Shown here in pieces: positions 1 to 11,489 of a stretch of 64,000 nt of DNA (positions within the stretch are counted from its first letter, which is position 1; the number at the start of each line of letters is the position of its first letter). The stretch spans positions 2,496,001-2,560,000 of the forward strand of contig NZ_CP050308.1 of the NCBI RefSeq assembly GCF_014189535.1, read 5' to 3'. Below the pieces are notes generated by a model. That model ran no database searches. It was given only the letters and a program-made list of their open reading frames with translations, and had not been told where the DNA came from. The position numbers and the translations under genes are program-made. This stretch comes from Rhizobium lusitanum (GTDB lineage: Bacteria > Pseudomonadota > Alphaproteobacteria > Rhizobiales > Rhizobiaceae).

Positions 1-2
1 CC

Positions 3-440
3 CTGAACTTCACCATGGACCACGATGATGGTCAGATGCAGGATGATTATAATGATGCCGACGTCGTCATCATCGGCATTAGCCGGACGTCGAAGACGCC
101 GACGAGCATTTACCTGGCGAACCGGGGCATCAAGACCGCCAATATCCCGATCATCGCTGGCGTGCCCTTACCCGAAAGCCTGATCCTGGCAACCAGGCCG
201 TTGATCGTCGGGCTCGTAGCCACGACCGATCGGATATCCCAGGTGCGCGAAAACCGCATTCTCGGCGCGACCACCGGCTTCGACCGTGGTGGCTACACCG
301 ATCGCGCCACCATCTCCGAAGAGCTGAAATATGCCCGGTCGCTCTGCGCGCGGCATAATTGGCCGATCATCGATGTCACCCGCCGCTCGATCGAGGAGAC
401 GGCAGCCGCGATTGTTGCCCTGCGCCCGAAGCTGCGCTAA
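3..440 (+). CDS. ppsR: PEP synthase/PPDK regulatory protein, C-terminal part (cut by window start)
   Basis: This is the C-terminal half of a DUF299 bifunctional kinase/pyrophosphorylase, which regulates pyruvate phosphate dikinase or PEP synthase by ADP-dependent threonine phosphorylation and Pi-dependent dephosphorylation. The reading frame is open from base 3, so the start lies upstream of the window; about 146 codons of a family that is usually near 270 residues are visible. The P-loop-like [11 protein letters not shown], followed by [15 protein letters not shown], is the typical nucleotide-binding region. The next gene, maf, begins 38 bp downstream on the same strand. The family assignment is firm; whether the target is PpdK or PpsA cannot be told here. 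Confidence 0.9.
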   Translation: MNFTMDHDDGQMQDDYNDADVVIIGISRTSKTPTSIYLANRGIKTANIPIIAGVPLPESLILATRPLIVGLVATTDRISQVRENRILGATTGFDRGGYTDRATISEELKYARSLCARHNWPIIDVTRRSIEETAAAIVALRPKLR

Positions 441-478
441 GCGCTGCATAGCATTATATTTTCAAGGTTCGTCTGATC

Positions 479-1078
479 ATGACCACGCCGCTCATCCTTG
501 CCTCTTCCAGTTCGTTCCGACGGATGTTGATGGAAAATGCCGGCCTGCATTTCCAGGCGCTTGCGGCTGATATCGACGAGCGCGCGATCGAAGCGCCTTT
601 GGAGCGGGATGGCGCCGGACCGGATGCTGTGGCGCTGGTGCTGGCCAAGGCCAAGGCCAAAGAGGTGAGCGACCGTTTTCCGGGATCACTCGTCATCGGC
701 TCGGATCAGACCATGTCGCTCGGCAGCCAAGTCTTCCACAAGCCGAAGACAATGGCGGAGGCGGAGAACCATCTGCGGAGCTTGTCGGGCAAGACCCACC
801 GCCTGAACAGCGCCATCGCCTTGGCACGCAACGGCGATATCATCTGGGAGCATGTGTCCCACGCCGAACTGACGATGCGCGATCTCTCCGCTGAGTTCGT
901 CCATCGCCACCTGACCCGTGTCGGCGGCAAGGCCTTGTCGAGCGTCGGCGCCTATCAGCTCGAGGGTGAGGGGATCCAGCTCTTCTCGAAAATCGACGGC
1001 GATTATTTCACCATTATCGGGTTGCCGATGTTGCCGCTCCTGCAAAAACTTCGCGAATTGGGGGCGATCGATGGGTGA
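479..1078 (+). CDS. maf: Maf-family nucleotide pyrophosphatase
   Basis: The 199-residue protein has the Maf fold signatures: LASSSSFRR at the N-terminus, the IGSDQ acidic motif near residue 78, and KPKT. Family members hydrolyse non-canonical or modified NTPs to NMP and PPi. The SSFRR start, the SDQ motif and the C-terminal EGEGIQLF...GLPMLPLL pattern are closer to the YceF (m7GTP) branch than to the YhdE (dTTP/UTP) branch, but substrate is inferred. The stop codon overlaps the start of aroE by 8 bp, so translation is probably coupled. Confidence 0.92.
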   Translation: MTTPLILASSSSFRRMLMENAGLHFQALAADIDERAIEAPLERDGAGPDAVALVLAKAKAKEVSDRFPGSLVIGSDQTMSLGSQVFHKPKTMAEAENHLRSLSGKTHRLNSAIALARNGDIIWEHVSHAELTMRDLSAEFVHRHLTRVGGKALSSVGAYQLEGEGIQLFSKIDGDYFTIIGLPMLPLLQKLRELGAIDG

Positions 1079-1931
1079 TTCACGTGAAACACACGGCCAG
1101 AATGCCTTCGTCACGGGCTATCCTGTCAAGCATTCGCGCTCCCCGTTGATCCATGGTTATTGGCTGCGCTCGCTCGAGCTTGCGGGCAGCTATCGTGCGC
1201 ATGAAGTCTCCCCGGATGGCTTTCCGGCCTTCATCGCGGCTTTGAAAGATGGCTCAAGCGGCTACATCGGCGGCAATGTGACGATCCCGCACAAGGAGAT
1301 CGCCTTCAAGCTGGCGGATCGGCCGGACGAACTGTCCGAGGAGCTTGGCGCGTCGAACACGCTCTGGATCGAGGATGGGCTGCTGCACGCGACCAACACC
1401 GACGGCCGCGGCTTCACCGCCAACCTCGACGAGCGTCATTCCGGCTGGGACCACACCGACCGGGTAGTGATCCTCGGTGCCGGCGGCGCCAGCCGTGCCG
1501 TCATCCAGGCGGTGCGGGACCGTGGTGTCGGAGAGATTCATGTCGTCAACCGCACCGTCGAGCGGGCACAAGAACTGTCGGATCGCTTTGGCGCGCATGT
1601 CCATGCCCATCCTATGGGCGCGCTGGGCGAGGTGATGCGAGGCGCCGGTCTCTTCATCAATACGACGTCGCTCGGCATGGAAAACGAAGTGGCGCCCACA
1701 ATCGATTTTTCGCCGCTCGCTGAAAACGCTGTTGTCACCGACATTGTCTATGTGCCGTTGAAAACCCCATTGCTGGCGCAGGCCGAGGAACAGGGCCTTG
1801 CCATTGTCGATGGCCTCGGCATGCTGCTGCATCAGGCGGTGCCGGGTTTTGAAAAATGGTTCGGCAAGCGTCCCTTGGTCGATGAGGTGCTGCGAGCTCT
1901 GATTATCGCCGATATGGATAAGCACCGATGA
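1071..1931 (+). CDS. aroE: shikimate dehydrogenase
   Basis: AroE reduces 3-dehydroshikimate to shikimate with NADPH in aromatic amino acid synthesis. The N-terminal substrate motif [10 protein letters not shown], the catalytic lysine in GNVTIPHKE, the aspartate in NTDGRG and the dinucleotide loop GAGGASRAV are all present. The frame is open further upstream to 918, but ATG 1071 gives the normal 286 residues and a short overlap with maf, so it was chosen. Its TGA overlaps the ATG of coaE (ATGA), indicating a tight maf-aroE-coaE-dnaQ operon. Confidence 0.96.
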   Translation: MGDSRETHGQNAFVTGYPVKHSRSPLIHGYWLRSLELAGSYRAHEVSPDGFPAFIAALKDGSSGYIGGNVTIPHKEIAFKLADRPDELSEELGASNTLWIEDGLLHATNTDGRGFTANLDERHSGWDHTDRVVILGAGGASRAVIQAVRDRGVGEIHVVNRTVERAQELSDRFGAHVHAHPMGALGEVMRGAGLFINTTSLGMENEVAPTIDFSPLAENAVVTDIVYVPLKTPLLAQAEEQGLAIVDGLGMLLHQAVPGFEKWFGKRPLVDEVLRALIIADMDKHR

Positions 1932-2551
1932 TACGCGTTGGCCTCACCGGTTCGATCGGCATGGGAAAGTCGACCTCGGGCAAACTGTTCGCCGAGGCCG
2001 GCATTCCCGTCAACGATGCCGATGCGGTGGTGCATGATCTTTATAGCGATAGCGGCGAAGCCGTTCCGCTGATCGAGGCCGCTTTTCCGGGAACGACGAA
2101 AAATGGGACCGTCGACCGGCAGGAGCTTGGCCGTCAATTGGCCGTCGATCCCTCCGGCTTCAAGCGCCTGGAGGCGATCGTCCATCCGTTGGTGCGGCAG
2201 CGTGAACGGATATTTCTGGATCATCAACGCTCCGCCGGTGCCGATATCGTCGTGCTGGATATTCCGCTGTTGTTCGAGACCGGTGCGGATCAAAGGGTCG
2301 AGAAGATCGTCGTCGTGAGCTGCGATCCAAAGATTCAGAGAGAAAGAGTGCTTGCCCGGCCCGGCATGACGGAGGAAAAATTCAACATGATTCTCTCCCG
2401 TCAGACGCCGGATGCGGAGAAACGGGCTCGGGCCGACTATATTATCGATACCAGTCACAGCATCGACGTGACGCGAGAGCAGATAAGAGACATCATAGCG
2501 GACCTCCGGCGCCAAGCGGTGGACGGTGGACCCACAGGCGGAGAGCCCTGA
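1928..2551 (+). CDS. coaE: dephospho-CoA kinase
   Basis: CoaE performs the last step of coenzyme A synthesis, phosphorylating the 3'-hydroxyl of dephospho-CoA. The 207-residue protein begins with the P-loop GSIGMGKST, followed by the [11 protein letters not shown] segment and the DIPLLFETG motif, all typical. It overlaps aroE by 4 bp (ATGA), and dnaQ starts 1 bp after its stop. No irregularity is seen. Confidence 0.96.
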   Translation: MIRVGLTGSIGMGKSTSGKLFAEAGIPVNDADAVVHDLYSDSGEAVPLIEAAFPGTTKNGTVDRQELGRQLAVDPSGFKRLEAIVHPLVRQRERIFLDHQRSAGADIVVLDIPLLFETGADQRVEKIVVVSCDPKIQRERVLARPGMTEEKFNMILSRQTPDAEKRARADYIIDTSHSIDVTREQIRDIIADLRRQAVDGGPTGGEP

Positions 2552-2552
2552 T

Positions 2553-3269
2553 ATGCGCGAGATCATTTTCGATACGGAAACCACCGGGCTCGACAACAAG
2601 GCCGACCGGATCATCGAAATCGGCGGCATTGAGCTCTTCAATCACTTTCCGACCGGCAAGACCCTGCATCTCTATATCAATCCCGGCGACCGCAAGGTTC
2701 ATCCGGACGCGCTGGCCGTGCACGGCATCACCGACGAGTCCCTGAAGGACAAGCCGCCCTTTGCCGACGTTGCCGACGAGATACTGGCCTTTTTCGAAGG
2801 AGCCAAGTGGATCGCCCACAATGCCACCTTCGACATGGGCTTCGTCAATGCCGAGTTCGCCCGGCTTGGCCGTCCGCCGATCCTACCCGACATGGTGACC
2901 GACACTTTGGCCATGGCGCGGCGCAAGCATCCGATGGGGCCGAACTCGCTGGATGCGCTCTGCCGGCGCTACGGCATCGACAATTCCCACCGCACCCGAC
3001 ATGGCGCGCTTCTCGACTCCGAATTGCTGGCAGACGTCTATATCGAAATGATCGGCGGCCGACAGACGGCGCTTGGGCTTGGCAGCAGCAACGGTTCGTC
3101 CGCGCGGTCCCGCCAGAATGATGACGCGGAAGAGGTCGTCGCGGATATTCTGGCGCGGCCTCAGCCCTTGCCTGGCAGGGTGAGCGAGACTGAGGAGGCC
3201 GCTCACACCGCCCTCGTTGCCAAGCTGGGCGAAAAGGGCATCTGGGCGAAATATCGCACATCGAACTGA
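2553..3269 (+). CDS. dnaQ: DNA polymerase III epsilon subunit, 3'-5' proofreading exonuclease
   Basis: The three DnaQ/DEDDh exonuclease motifs are in order: ExoI FDTETTGLD near residue 5, ExoII HNATFDMGF near residue 90, and the ExoIII histidine-aspartate pair in HGALLDSELLADVY near residue 150. The C-terminal tail of about 60 residues would bind the polymerase alpha subunit. ATG 2553 was preferred to the upstream in-frame 2526 because it starts directly at MREIIFDTE and does not overlap coaE. The coaE-dnaQ order is common in Rhizobiales. Confidence 0.95.
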   Translation: MREIIFDTETTGLDNKADRIIEIGGIELFNHFPTGKTLHLYINPGDRKVHPDALAVHGITDESLKDKPPFADVADEILAFFEGAKWIAHNATFDMGFVNAEFARLGRPPILPDMVTDTLAMARRKHPMGPNSLDALCRRYGIDNSHRTRHGALLDSELLADVYIEMIGGRQTALGLGSSNGSSARSRQNDDAEEVVADILARPQPLPGRVSETEEAAHTALVAKLGEKGIWAKYRTSN

Positions 3270-3297
3270 GGGATATCTCAAGCGCTCGAAGGCTGAG

Positions 3298-3930
3298 CTA
3301 GGTCCTGGTTCCCAGAGCAAGCCGGCAGGCCAGCCCCGCAAACACGGTCGCGAGAAGATATTGCGGCAGTTTCGGAAATCGGGAAAATCCGGCAAGGCGG
3401 GCGCGAATATGGCTGCCAACCAGGATCACCGAGCCATTCACCAAGAAACCGATCCCGTTCAATATCGTGGCGAGCAGAAGCATTTGCCCGATCATCGAGC
3501 CGCCCTCGGTGCTGACGAATTGAGGGAACAGGGCAAGGACGAACAGCACCATTTTCGGGTTCAGAAGATTGGTCGCAAGGCCTTCTGCGAAAATCCGCCT
3601 GTTTGAAAGCCGCTTCAGCGCTGAAGTTGGAGAAAAGCTCGATCCTTGCGAGCGGATCGTTTTGTAGGCCAGATAGAGAAGATAGACACAGCCGGCCCAA
3701 CGCACGATCTCATAGGCGATCGGCACGGTCATGAAGAGCTGCGAGAGGCTGAGCGCGGCAGCAAGAGCATGACAGTAGGTGCCAAGCGCAATGCCTGCAT
3801 AGGTCAGAAAACCCGCGGCCCGTCCCTGGCTGACGCTGCGCGAAGCGATCAGCAGCATATCGGGGCCGGGTGTGGCGGTGAGAACCACGGCGGCGGCGGC
3901 AAAAAGTGCAATTGTGGAGAGATCCGGCAT
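3298..3930 (-). CDS. LysE/RhtB-family amino acid exporter
   Basis: The 210-residue membrane protein has the LysE/RhtB layout: a first hydrophobic segment, the signature ATPGPDMLLIASRSVSQGR near residue 20, then about five further hydrophobic segments (for example around residues 40-60, 65-85, 115-135 and 145-170). These proteins export amino acids or homoserine lactone-like compounds by proton antiport. The substrate cannot be deduced. It converges on dnaQ from the other strand and lies downstream of the secB terminator, so it probably has its own promoter. Confidence 0.85.
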   Translation of the reverse strand: MPDLSTIALFAAAAVVLTATPGPDMLLIASRSVSQGRAAGFLTYAGIALGTYCHALAAALSLSQLFMTVPIAYEIVRWAGCVYLLYLAYKTIRSQGSSFSPTSALKRLSNRRIFAEGLATNLLNPKMVLFVLALFPQFVSTEGGSMIGQMLLLATILNGIGFLVNGSVILVGSHIRARLAGFSRFPKLPQYLLATVFAGLACRLALGTRT

Positions 3931-4015
3931 AAGTCTTCCCTTCGGATGGAGCCGGAATTCCCGTCTAGCAAATTTCGACCAAATGGCAAGTCATGCCTGG
4001 CGTGTTCTCCAAACG

Positions 4016-4048
4016 AAAAATGCCCGGATCAATCATCCGGGCATTTTT
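4016..4048 (-). terminator. Rho-independent terminator after secB
   Basis: The hairpin AAAAATGCCCGGAT / ATCCGGGCATTTTT with a 5-nt loop lies 29 bp past the secB stop, with a T run on the minus strand. The A run on the other side means it could also act on the plus strand. Confidence 0.85.
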
Positions 4049-4076
4049 ATTTCTATCGATGGAACCGGCCGTGGGC

Positions 4077-4556
4077 TTAGTTCGGAACCGCCGAAACCTG
4101 GGCGCGGGCCTGTTCTTCGGCCATGCGCTGCGTGAACATCTGCGCGAAATCGATCGGGTCGATCATCAGCGGCGGGAAGCCGCCGTTGCGGGTGATGTCG
4201 GCGATGATCTGACGGGCGAAGGGGAACAGCAGGCGCGGGCACTCGATGAAGAGCAGCGGCAGCATATGTTCCTGCGGGAAGTCGGTGATGCGGAAAACGC
4301 CGCCATAGACCAGCTCGGTATGGAAGAGAACCCGGTCGCCATCCTTGGCGTCGGCATTCAGCGTCAGCACGACGTCGAAATCGGAATCCGACAGCGGGTT
4401 GGCGTTGACGTTGACATTGATGTTGATATCGGGAGCGTTTTCCCGAGCCTGCAGCGAGCGCGGTGCACCTGGATTTTCGAAGGAAAGATCCTTGGTGTAT
4501 TGAGCAAGGATGGTAAGGCTCGGGCTGGCTGCGCCGTTGCTGTTTTCGTTGGCCAT
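4077..4556 (-). CDS. secB: protein-export chaperone SecB
   Basis: SecB is a tetrameric cytosolic chaperone that keeps precursor proteins unfolded and delivers them to SecA. The 159-residue protein carries the expected beta-strand core, with the conserved [10 protein letters not shown] and [17 protein letters not shown] segments and [10 protein letters not shown] near the end. An upstream in-frame start at 4589 is possible, but ATG 4556 (MANENSNG) matches normal SecB starts. It is a single gene with its own terminator. Confidence 0.95.
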   Translation of the reverse strand: MANENSNGAASPSLTILAQYTKDLSFENPGAPRSLQARENAPDININVNVNANPLSDSDFDVVLTLNADAKDGDRVLFHTELVYGGVFRITDFPQEHMLPLLFIECPRLLFPFARQIIADITRNGGFPPLMIDPIDFAQMFTQRMAEEQARAQVSAVPN

Positions 4557-4650
4557 GGGGTTTCCTCTGACGTCAATAGGTGTCGCCATCTAGCATTTCG
4601 AACAAGGGCTTACAACCCTCAAGCCCTAGGCGATCCGGAGCCCTGTCGCC

Positions 4651-5175
4651 CTACTCTTCAAGGCGTTTGCGGTCCGACCAGGGCGAATTGCGATCGGGTT
4701 CGCGATGGAAATCGGTCTCGTCCAGATCGACGACCCGTCCAGTGCCGGACGGCCGGGGTTGAGGGCCGGGCGCTGTATTCGGGCCAGGCCCGCGTCTGAA
4801 CGGGCGCGTACTGCCAAGGACGACGATACGCTTGCGCAGGACTTTCCAGGCAAGCTCGCGCACGGCAGGAATGAAGAGCAGTAGGCCGATTATATCGGAT
4901 AGGAAGCCGGGCAGCATCAGGAAGAATGCAGCAATGACAATCATGGCGCCATGCACCATCTCGCGGCCGGGGTCGCCACCATTGCGGCTTTCAGCCGAAA
5001 TGCGCTGCAGAATGCCGATGCCCTGGATCCTGAGAAGGGCTGCGCCCAGAACGGCGCTCAGGATGACCAGTGCCAATGTCGCCCACACTCCGAGCATTTT
5101 GCCGACGACGATGAATCCGGCGATTTCGGCAAGCGGCATCAGGAAGACGAAGATAGGTACAAGGGATAGGCGCAT
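4651..5175 (-). CDS. fxsA: FxsA family membrane protein
   Basis: The 174-residue protein matches the FxsA family: a first hydrophobic segment (residues 5-22), PLAEIAGFIVVGK, a second (about 28-45) followed by GAALLRIQGI, and a hairpin AAFFLMLPGFLSDIIGLLLFIP at about 82-103. The C-terminal third is charged and proline-rich. E. coli FxsA (YjeG) relieves phage T7 exclusion by the F plasmid when overproduced; the cellular role is otherwise unknown. It is divergent from the timA-like gene and upstream of secB. Confidence 0.88.
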   Translation of the reverse strand: MRLSLVPIFVFLMPLAEIAGFIVVGKMLGVWATLALVILSAVLGAALLRIQGIGILQRISAESRNGGDPGREMVHGAMIVIAAFFLMLPGFLSDIIGLLLFIPAVRELAWKVLRKRIVVLGSTRPFRRGPGPNTAPGPQPRPSGTGRVVDLDETDFHREPDRNSPWSDRKRLEE

Positions 5176-5210
5176 GTTACGGTGTCCTGGAAGCGGTCGT
5201 ATCTCTGACT

Positions 5211-5260
5211 TAGCATGATTTGGCTCGAAAACCGCGTCACACTTTAGGGAATGATGCTAA
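5211..5260. repeat. RIME-like intergenic palindrome
   Basis: A 50-bp imperfect palindrome sits between fxsA and the timA-like gene. It has near-complementary ends (TAGCATGAT / ATGATGCTA) and the core CGAAAACCGCGTCACACTTT. It resembles the elements at 40424-40468 and 47833-47877 read on the opposite strand. Confidence 0.7.
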
Positions 5261-5372
5261 AGCGTTAGTCCATCGTATGTAATAAAGATACCGGTCCGCT
5301 ATTTGAATGATGGATGGATGCAGACTATATGGGGAATGAAACTCTTAATTTTAATGGTGGTTCCGACACGAG

Positions 5373-6074
5373 ATGGGTGCAAACGACTTTGTGACGATCT
5401 TTTTCCTGGTGGCAGCGGTGCTGATTTTCTTTCAGCTGCGCAGCGTCCTTGGCCGCCGCACGGGGAATGAGAAGCCGCCGCGCGATCTCTATGGTTCGCC
5501 CGATCAGGCCGCTGGCCCGAATGCTCCTGATGCTGGCAAGGTGGTGACCTTGCCGCGCCGCGATGCGACCGAGGATGAGGACCGCTTCGCCGCAATCGAT
5601 GCCTTCACGGCAGCCGGCACGCCGCTCAATGATTCGCTGCGCGAATTGAACAAGGCCGATCCGAGCTTCAATCCGAAGGAATTCGTCAACGGCGCCCGCA
5701 TGGCCTACGAGATGATCGTCATGGCTTTTGCCGATGGCGACCGCAACGCGCTCAAGGGTCTGTTGTCGCCCGAGGTCTATGAAGGCTTCGATGCGGCCAT
5801 CACCGAGCGCGAGAGCAAGGGCGAAAAGGTGAAATCCACGTTCGTCGGCATCGACAAGGCCGATCTCGTCAGCGCCGAGATGAAGGACACGGAAGCCACG
5901 GTGACCATGCGCATCGTCAGCCAGATGATTTCGGCGACCTACGACAAGGGCGGCACGCTGATCGATGGCGATGCCGAGTCTGTGGCGGAGATCAGCGATG
6001 TCTGGACCTTTGCCCGCGACAGCCGCTCGCGCGATCCCAACTGGAAACTCGTGGCGACCGAATCCGAACAATGA
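5373..6074 (+). CDS. Tim44/TimA family adaptor-like protein
   Basis: The 233-residue protein starts with an N-terminal membrane segment (about residues 5-22, FVTIFFLVAAVLIFFQL), followed by a linker and a C-terminal Tim44-like domain from about residue 80 (FVNGARMAYEMIVMAFADGDRN). In alphaproteobacteria, proteins of this type are related to the mitochondrial import motor subunit Tim44; their bacterial role is not settled. Its stop overlaps the mltA start (ATGA), a linkage often seen in Rhizobiales and consistent with an envelope function. Confidence 0.88.
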   Translation: MGANDFVTIFFLVAAVLIFFQLRSVLGRRTGNEKPPRDLYGSPDQAAGPNAPDAGKVVTLPRRDATEDEDRFAAIDAFTAAGTPLNDSLRELNKADPSFNPKEFVNGARMAYEMIVMAFADGDRNALKGLLSPEVYEGFDAAITERESKGEKVKSTFVGIDKADLVSAEMKDTEATVTMRIVSQMISATYDKGGTLIDGDAESVAEISDVWTFARDSRSRDPNWKLVATESEQ

Positions 6075-7188
6075 CGACCGCATCGAAGGATTTCAGGCTG
6101 GAGCCGGCAACCTTCGCCGATCTGAAGGGCTGGGGGGATGATGATCCCTCCAGCCTTTTTCGTGCGATGAGGGACTGTCGTTACCATGTCCGGGACGTAA
6201 AGCCCTATCGCACCGGTGCCGCCGGCCTGAATGCCGAAGATCTCCTGACCCTGCTCGACGATGCCGAAGGTTATGAGCCGCGCGACGCGGCCGAGGCTCG
6301 CGCTTTCTTCGAAGAACGCTGCCAGCCCTTTTTCATCCGACGTGGAGATGGCGGCAGAGGTTTCGTGACCGCCTTTTTCGAGCCGGAAATTACCGTTTCC
6401 GCGACGCCGGAGGAGACCTATCGCTATCCCTTTTATCGCCGGCCGGATGATCTGATCGATCTCGATGATGCCAACAGGCCCGCCGGGCTCGATCCATCCT
6501 ACATGTTCGGCAGGTCGAAAGACGGAGTGATCTCCGCCTATCCCGACCGGGGCGAAATCGATCGCGGCTATCTGGAGGGCAGGGGCCTGGAGATCGCCTG
6601 GGCGAAGTCCAAGGTCGATGTCTTCTTCGTGCATGTGCAGGGGGCTGCCCGGCTGCGCTATCCCGATGGGCACATGGGCCGTATCACCTATGCCGCCAAG
6701 GCCGGCCACGCTTTCTCGGCCGTCGGCCGCCTGCTCATCGAGCGTGGTCTGCTTGAGCGGGCAACGATCTCGATGCAGACGATCCGCGATTGGCTCTACG
6801 CCCATCCGCAGGAAGTCGACGAAGTCCTGTGGCATAACCGGTCCTATATTTTTTTCGCGAGGCCGATGTCAGTGATCCCGGGCTCGGCCCGATCGCGGCA
6901 GCGAAAGTGCCGCTGGTTGCTGGTCGTTCGCTGGCGGTCGACCGGCTGATCCACACCTTCGGCTTTCCCTTCTTCATCCAGTCGGAAAGTCTGACCCATC
7001 TCGATGCCGGCCAGTCCTTCGGGCGGCTGATGCTGGCGCTCGATACCGGCTCGGCGATCGTCGGTCCGGCGCGTGGCGATATCTTCACCGGTTCCGGCTA
7101 CGATGCCGGAGAGCTTGCCGGAACTGTGCGCAACGACGCGGATTTTTATATATTGGTTCCAAAGGCGGCAGCTCAGAGGTTTGGCTGA
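6071..7188 (+). pseudogene. mltA: membrane-bound lytic murein transglycosylase A, frameshifted
   Basis: MltA cleaves peptidoglycan to 1,6-anhydromuropeptides. Codons 1 to about 260 read normally (GFVTAFFEPEITVSAT, then MQTIRDWLYAHPQEVDEVLWHNRSYIFF). At the T run 6849-6855 the frame changes, and the rest of the protein, from EADVSDPGLGPIAAAK onward, continues in the -1 frame to the stop at 7188. Restoring one T (7 to 8) gives a normal protein of about 372 residues. The presumed catalytic aspartate, in LDTGSAIVGPARGD of the 3D domain, lies after the break, so the unshifted 292-residue product would be inactive. The smr gene overlaps its stop. The change may be a sequencing error, a true mutation or slippage; see findings. 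Confidence 0.88.
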
Positions 7189-7790
7189 TGGCCCCAGAAC
7201 GCAGAAGCCCAGAAGGCAAAAGCAAAGACCGAAAGCTCAGCACGGATGAGCGTGTCCTCTGGGGCAAGGTGGCGAAAAGCACCCGGCCGATGCCAGGGCG
7301 ACAGGCCGACATGGAGGCTTTCGAGGAAGTCCTGGCGGCAGAGGCAAGGGCGGAGGAGACCGTGCGCGCCGAAAAGGCGAGGGTCGCTCCGATAACACCA
7401 GCCGATCCGCAAACTCCGCCATCGGTGGCAAAACAGCCCTCTGGTGCGCATTACCCGCTGGAACGGCCGGTCAAGCGCAAGATCGCCAAGGGCCGGCTGG
7501 CGCTGGAAGCGCGGATCGACCTTCATGGGCTGATCCAGAGCGAGGCGCATGTGATGCTTCTGGATTTCCTTTTCCGGGCGCATGAGCGCGGCCTTCGCCA
7601 TGTGCTTGTCATCACCGGCAAGGGGAGCTCCATGGGCAGCGACGGTGCCTTGAAGCGTGCCGTGCCGCTGTGGTTTTCCAAGCCGGAATTCCGCTTCCTG
7701 ATTTCCTCCTACGAAACTGCGGCGCAGCACCATGGCGGCGAGGGCGCCCTCTATATCCGCCTGTCGCGGCCAAAGGGGGACAGGCCTTGA
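7188..7790 (+). CDS. Smr/MutS2-type endonuclease-domain protein
   Basis: The 200-residue protein has a charged, probably disordered N-terminal half and a C-terminal Smr domain from about residue 95. The domain shows the conserved DLHG motif (ARIDLHGLIQSEAH) and VITGKGS. Smr domains are nicking endonucleases or nucleic-acid binders; the target of stand-alone alphaproteobacterial Smr proteins is uncertain. It overlaps the mltA stop by 1 bp and the next gene starts inside its last codons, so the cluster is probably one transcript. Confidence 0.9.
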   Translation: MAPERRSPEGKSKDRKLSTDERVLWGKVAKSTRPMPGRQADMEAFEEVLAAEARAEETVRAEKARVAPITPADPQTPPSVAKQPSGAHYPLERPVKRKIAKGRLALEARIDLHGLIQSEAHVMLLDFLFRAHERGLRHVLVITGKGSSMGSDGALKRAVPLWFSKPEFRFLISSYETAAQHHGGEGALYIRLSRPKGDRP

Positions 7791-8152
7791 CCCCTTTCGG
7801 CGAAGCGGTCCGGAAACTGAGGGCCCGCAAAGGTGTTTCGCAGAAGGACATGGCGGCGGCGCTGAATGTGACGCCGGCCTATTTATCTGCCCTGGAGCAT
7901 GGAAAGCGCGGCACGCCGACCTTCGATCTGCTGCAGCGCGTCGCCGGATATTTCAACATCATCTGGGACGAAGCGGAGGAATTGTTCCTCCTGGCGCGCT
8001 TCTCCGACCCGCGTGTCGTCGTCGATACGTCAGGTTTGGCACCGGAATATACGGCGTTTGTCAACCGCTTGGCGGGCCGGATTCGCAATCTCGATGCGAC
8101 CACGATCGGGGAACTGTCCCTGGTTCTGGAAAATGCCGGAAAAAGGGGCTGA
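7787..8152 (+). CDS. XRE-family helix-turn-helix regulator
   Basis: The 121-residue protein has a helix-turn-helix of the Cro/CI type at about residues 5-60 (FGEAVRKLRARKGVSQKDMA, then TPAYLSALEHGKRGTPT). The C-terminal part is short. The best start is TTG 7787, which overlaps the smr TGA (TTGA) and places the family's usual MTPFG-type N-terminus first; the longer frame from 7670 would lie inside smr. The target genes are unknown; position suggests co-expression with timA-mltA-smr. Confidence 0.85.
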   Translation: MTPFGEAVRKLRARKGVSQKDMAAALNVTPAYLSALEHGKRGTPTFDLLQRVAGYFNIIWDEAEELFLLARFSDPRVVVDTSGLAPEYTAFVNRLAGRIRNLDATTIGELSLVLENAGKRG

Positions 8153-8178
8153 AAACCGCCTTAATCCCCTGATTTATA

Positions 8179-8229
8179 CCCCATATAGGGGCCTTCCGTT
8201 TGGAAGTTGCGGACGAAACATCCTATATT
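8179..8229 (+). promoter_or_regulatory. candidate gyrB promoter region
   Basis: The 148-bp gap before gyrB holds a palindrome CCCCATATAGGGG (8179-8191), a small inverted repeat CTTCCGTTTGGAAG, and a plausible sigma-70 pair: TTGGAA at 8200-8205 and TATATT at 8224-8229 with an 18-bp spacer. This is pattern matching only. Confidence 0.35.
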
Positions 8230-8300
8230 CAGGGAAAGAAAAACTGCTGATTCGTTAACGATCGGCGGTGTTCTCTAAAACACTGGAAAGACTTCAATAA

Positions 8301-10736
<2,436 letters not shown>

Positions 10737-10756
10737 TTGTCGGAATACCGACGAAT

Positions 10757-10795
10757 GAAAAAGGCCCGCCTGATTTTCAGGCGGGCCTTTTTATG
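10757..10795. terminator. Rho-independent terminator between gyrB and nitroreductase gene
   Basis: The stem AAGGCCCGCCTGA / TCAGGCGGGCCTT has a short loop, an A run before it and a T run after it. It sits between the convergent gyrB and nitroreductase genes and probably serves both. Confidence 0.9.
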
Positions 10796-10805
10796 TTGAG
10801 ATCAA

Positions 10806-11405
10806 TTACTTGGCGATGAAAGTACCGTTGAAGGCAACTTCGGAAAGTGGCTTGCGGTCGTTCGGGGTTTCGCGTTCCTGGAGCTTTTCCGGAAGCTGGC
10901 TCTTGTCGCCGATTTTGCCGATGGCAACGGCCGTCTCGACGCGGAAGCCTTCGGGAATGCCGAGAACCTCATAGGATTTCTCGACATGGAAGCCGCCCAT
11001 GCCATGGGCTGCGTAACCAGCCAGGTGCGCTTGCAGCGCCAGGAAACCCCAGGCCGTACCGGCATCGAAGGAGTGGCTGTAGCTGGGCTTCTGCTCGGCG
11101 GAGCCAAGTTCGCCGCTATGCGTGCGCGAGACGACAAAAAGCAGGGCGGCGGCCGACTTGGCCCAGCCCTGGTTGAAGTCGATCAGCAGGCTCAGAAACT
11201 TGTCCCAGTTTTCCGAGCCGCGCAGCGCGTAGACGAAGCGCCAGGGCTGCACATTGGAGGCGGACGGCGCCCAATGGGCGGCTTCCAGAATGGTCAGCAG
11301 GTCGGCTTCCGGCATGGTTTCGTTGGAATAGGCACGCGGCGACCAACGGTCGAGGAAGAGCTTGTCGATCGGATATTGCGATTCGCGGTGGTTGCTGGAC
11401 GTCAT
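10806..11405 (-). CDS. nitroreductase family protein
   Basis: The 199-residue protein belongs to the FMN-dependent nitroreductase fold: the N-terminal RWSPRAYSNETMPEADLLTILEAAHWAPSASNVQPWRF is the FMN-contacting region, and GTAWGFLALQAHLAGYAAHGMGGF is the conserved helix and glycine loop. These enzymes reduce nitroaromatics, quinones or similar compounds with NAD(P)H. The substrate is not predictable. ATG 11405 (MTSSNHRES) was chosen over an upstream start at 11465. Confidence 0.88.
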   Translation of the reverse strand: MTSSNHRESQYPIDKLFLDRWSPRAYSNETMPEADLLTILEAAHWAPSASNVQPWRFVYALRGSENWDKFLSLLIDFNQGWAKSAAALLFVVSRTHSGELGSAEQKPSYSHSFDAGTAWGFLALQAHLAGYAAHGMGGFHVEKSYEVLGIPEGFRVETAVAIGKIGDKSQLPEKLQERETPNDRKPLSEVAFNGTFIAK

Positions 11406-11489
11406 GAGAGGTCTTTCATCTGAAGGAGGCTGTCGCTGACCACTGGGAGTGGGTCGGGGCGACAAACCCTGGGGGGGTACGCGGGAAAT

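Noticed and set aside
7787-8152. XRE regulator as remnant of a prophage or toxin-antitoxin pair
   Set aside because: It overlaps smr in a conserved core cluster before gyrB, with no toxin partner or phage gene nearby.
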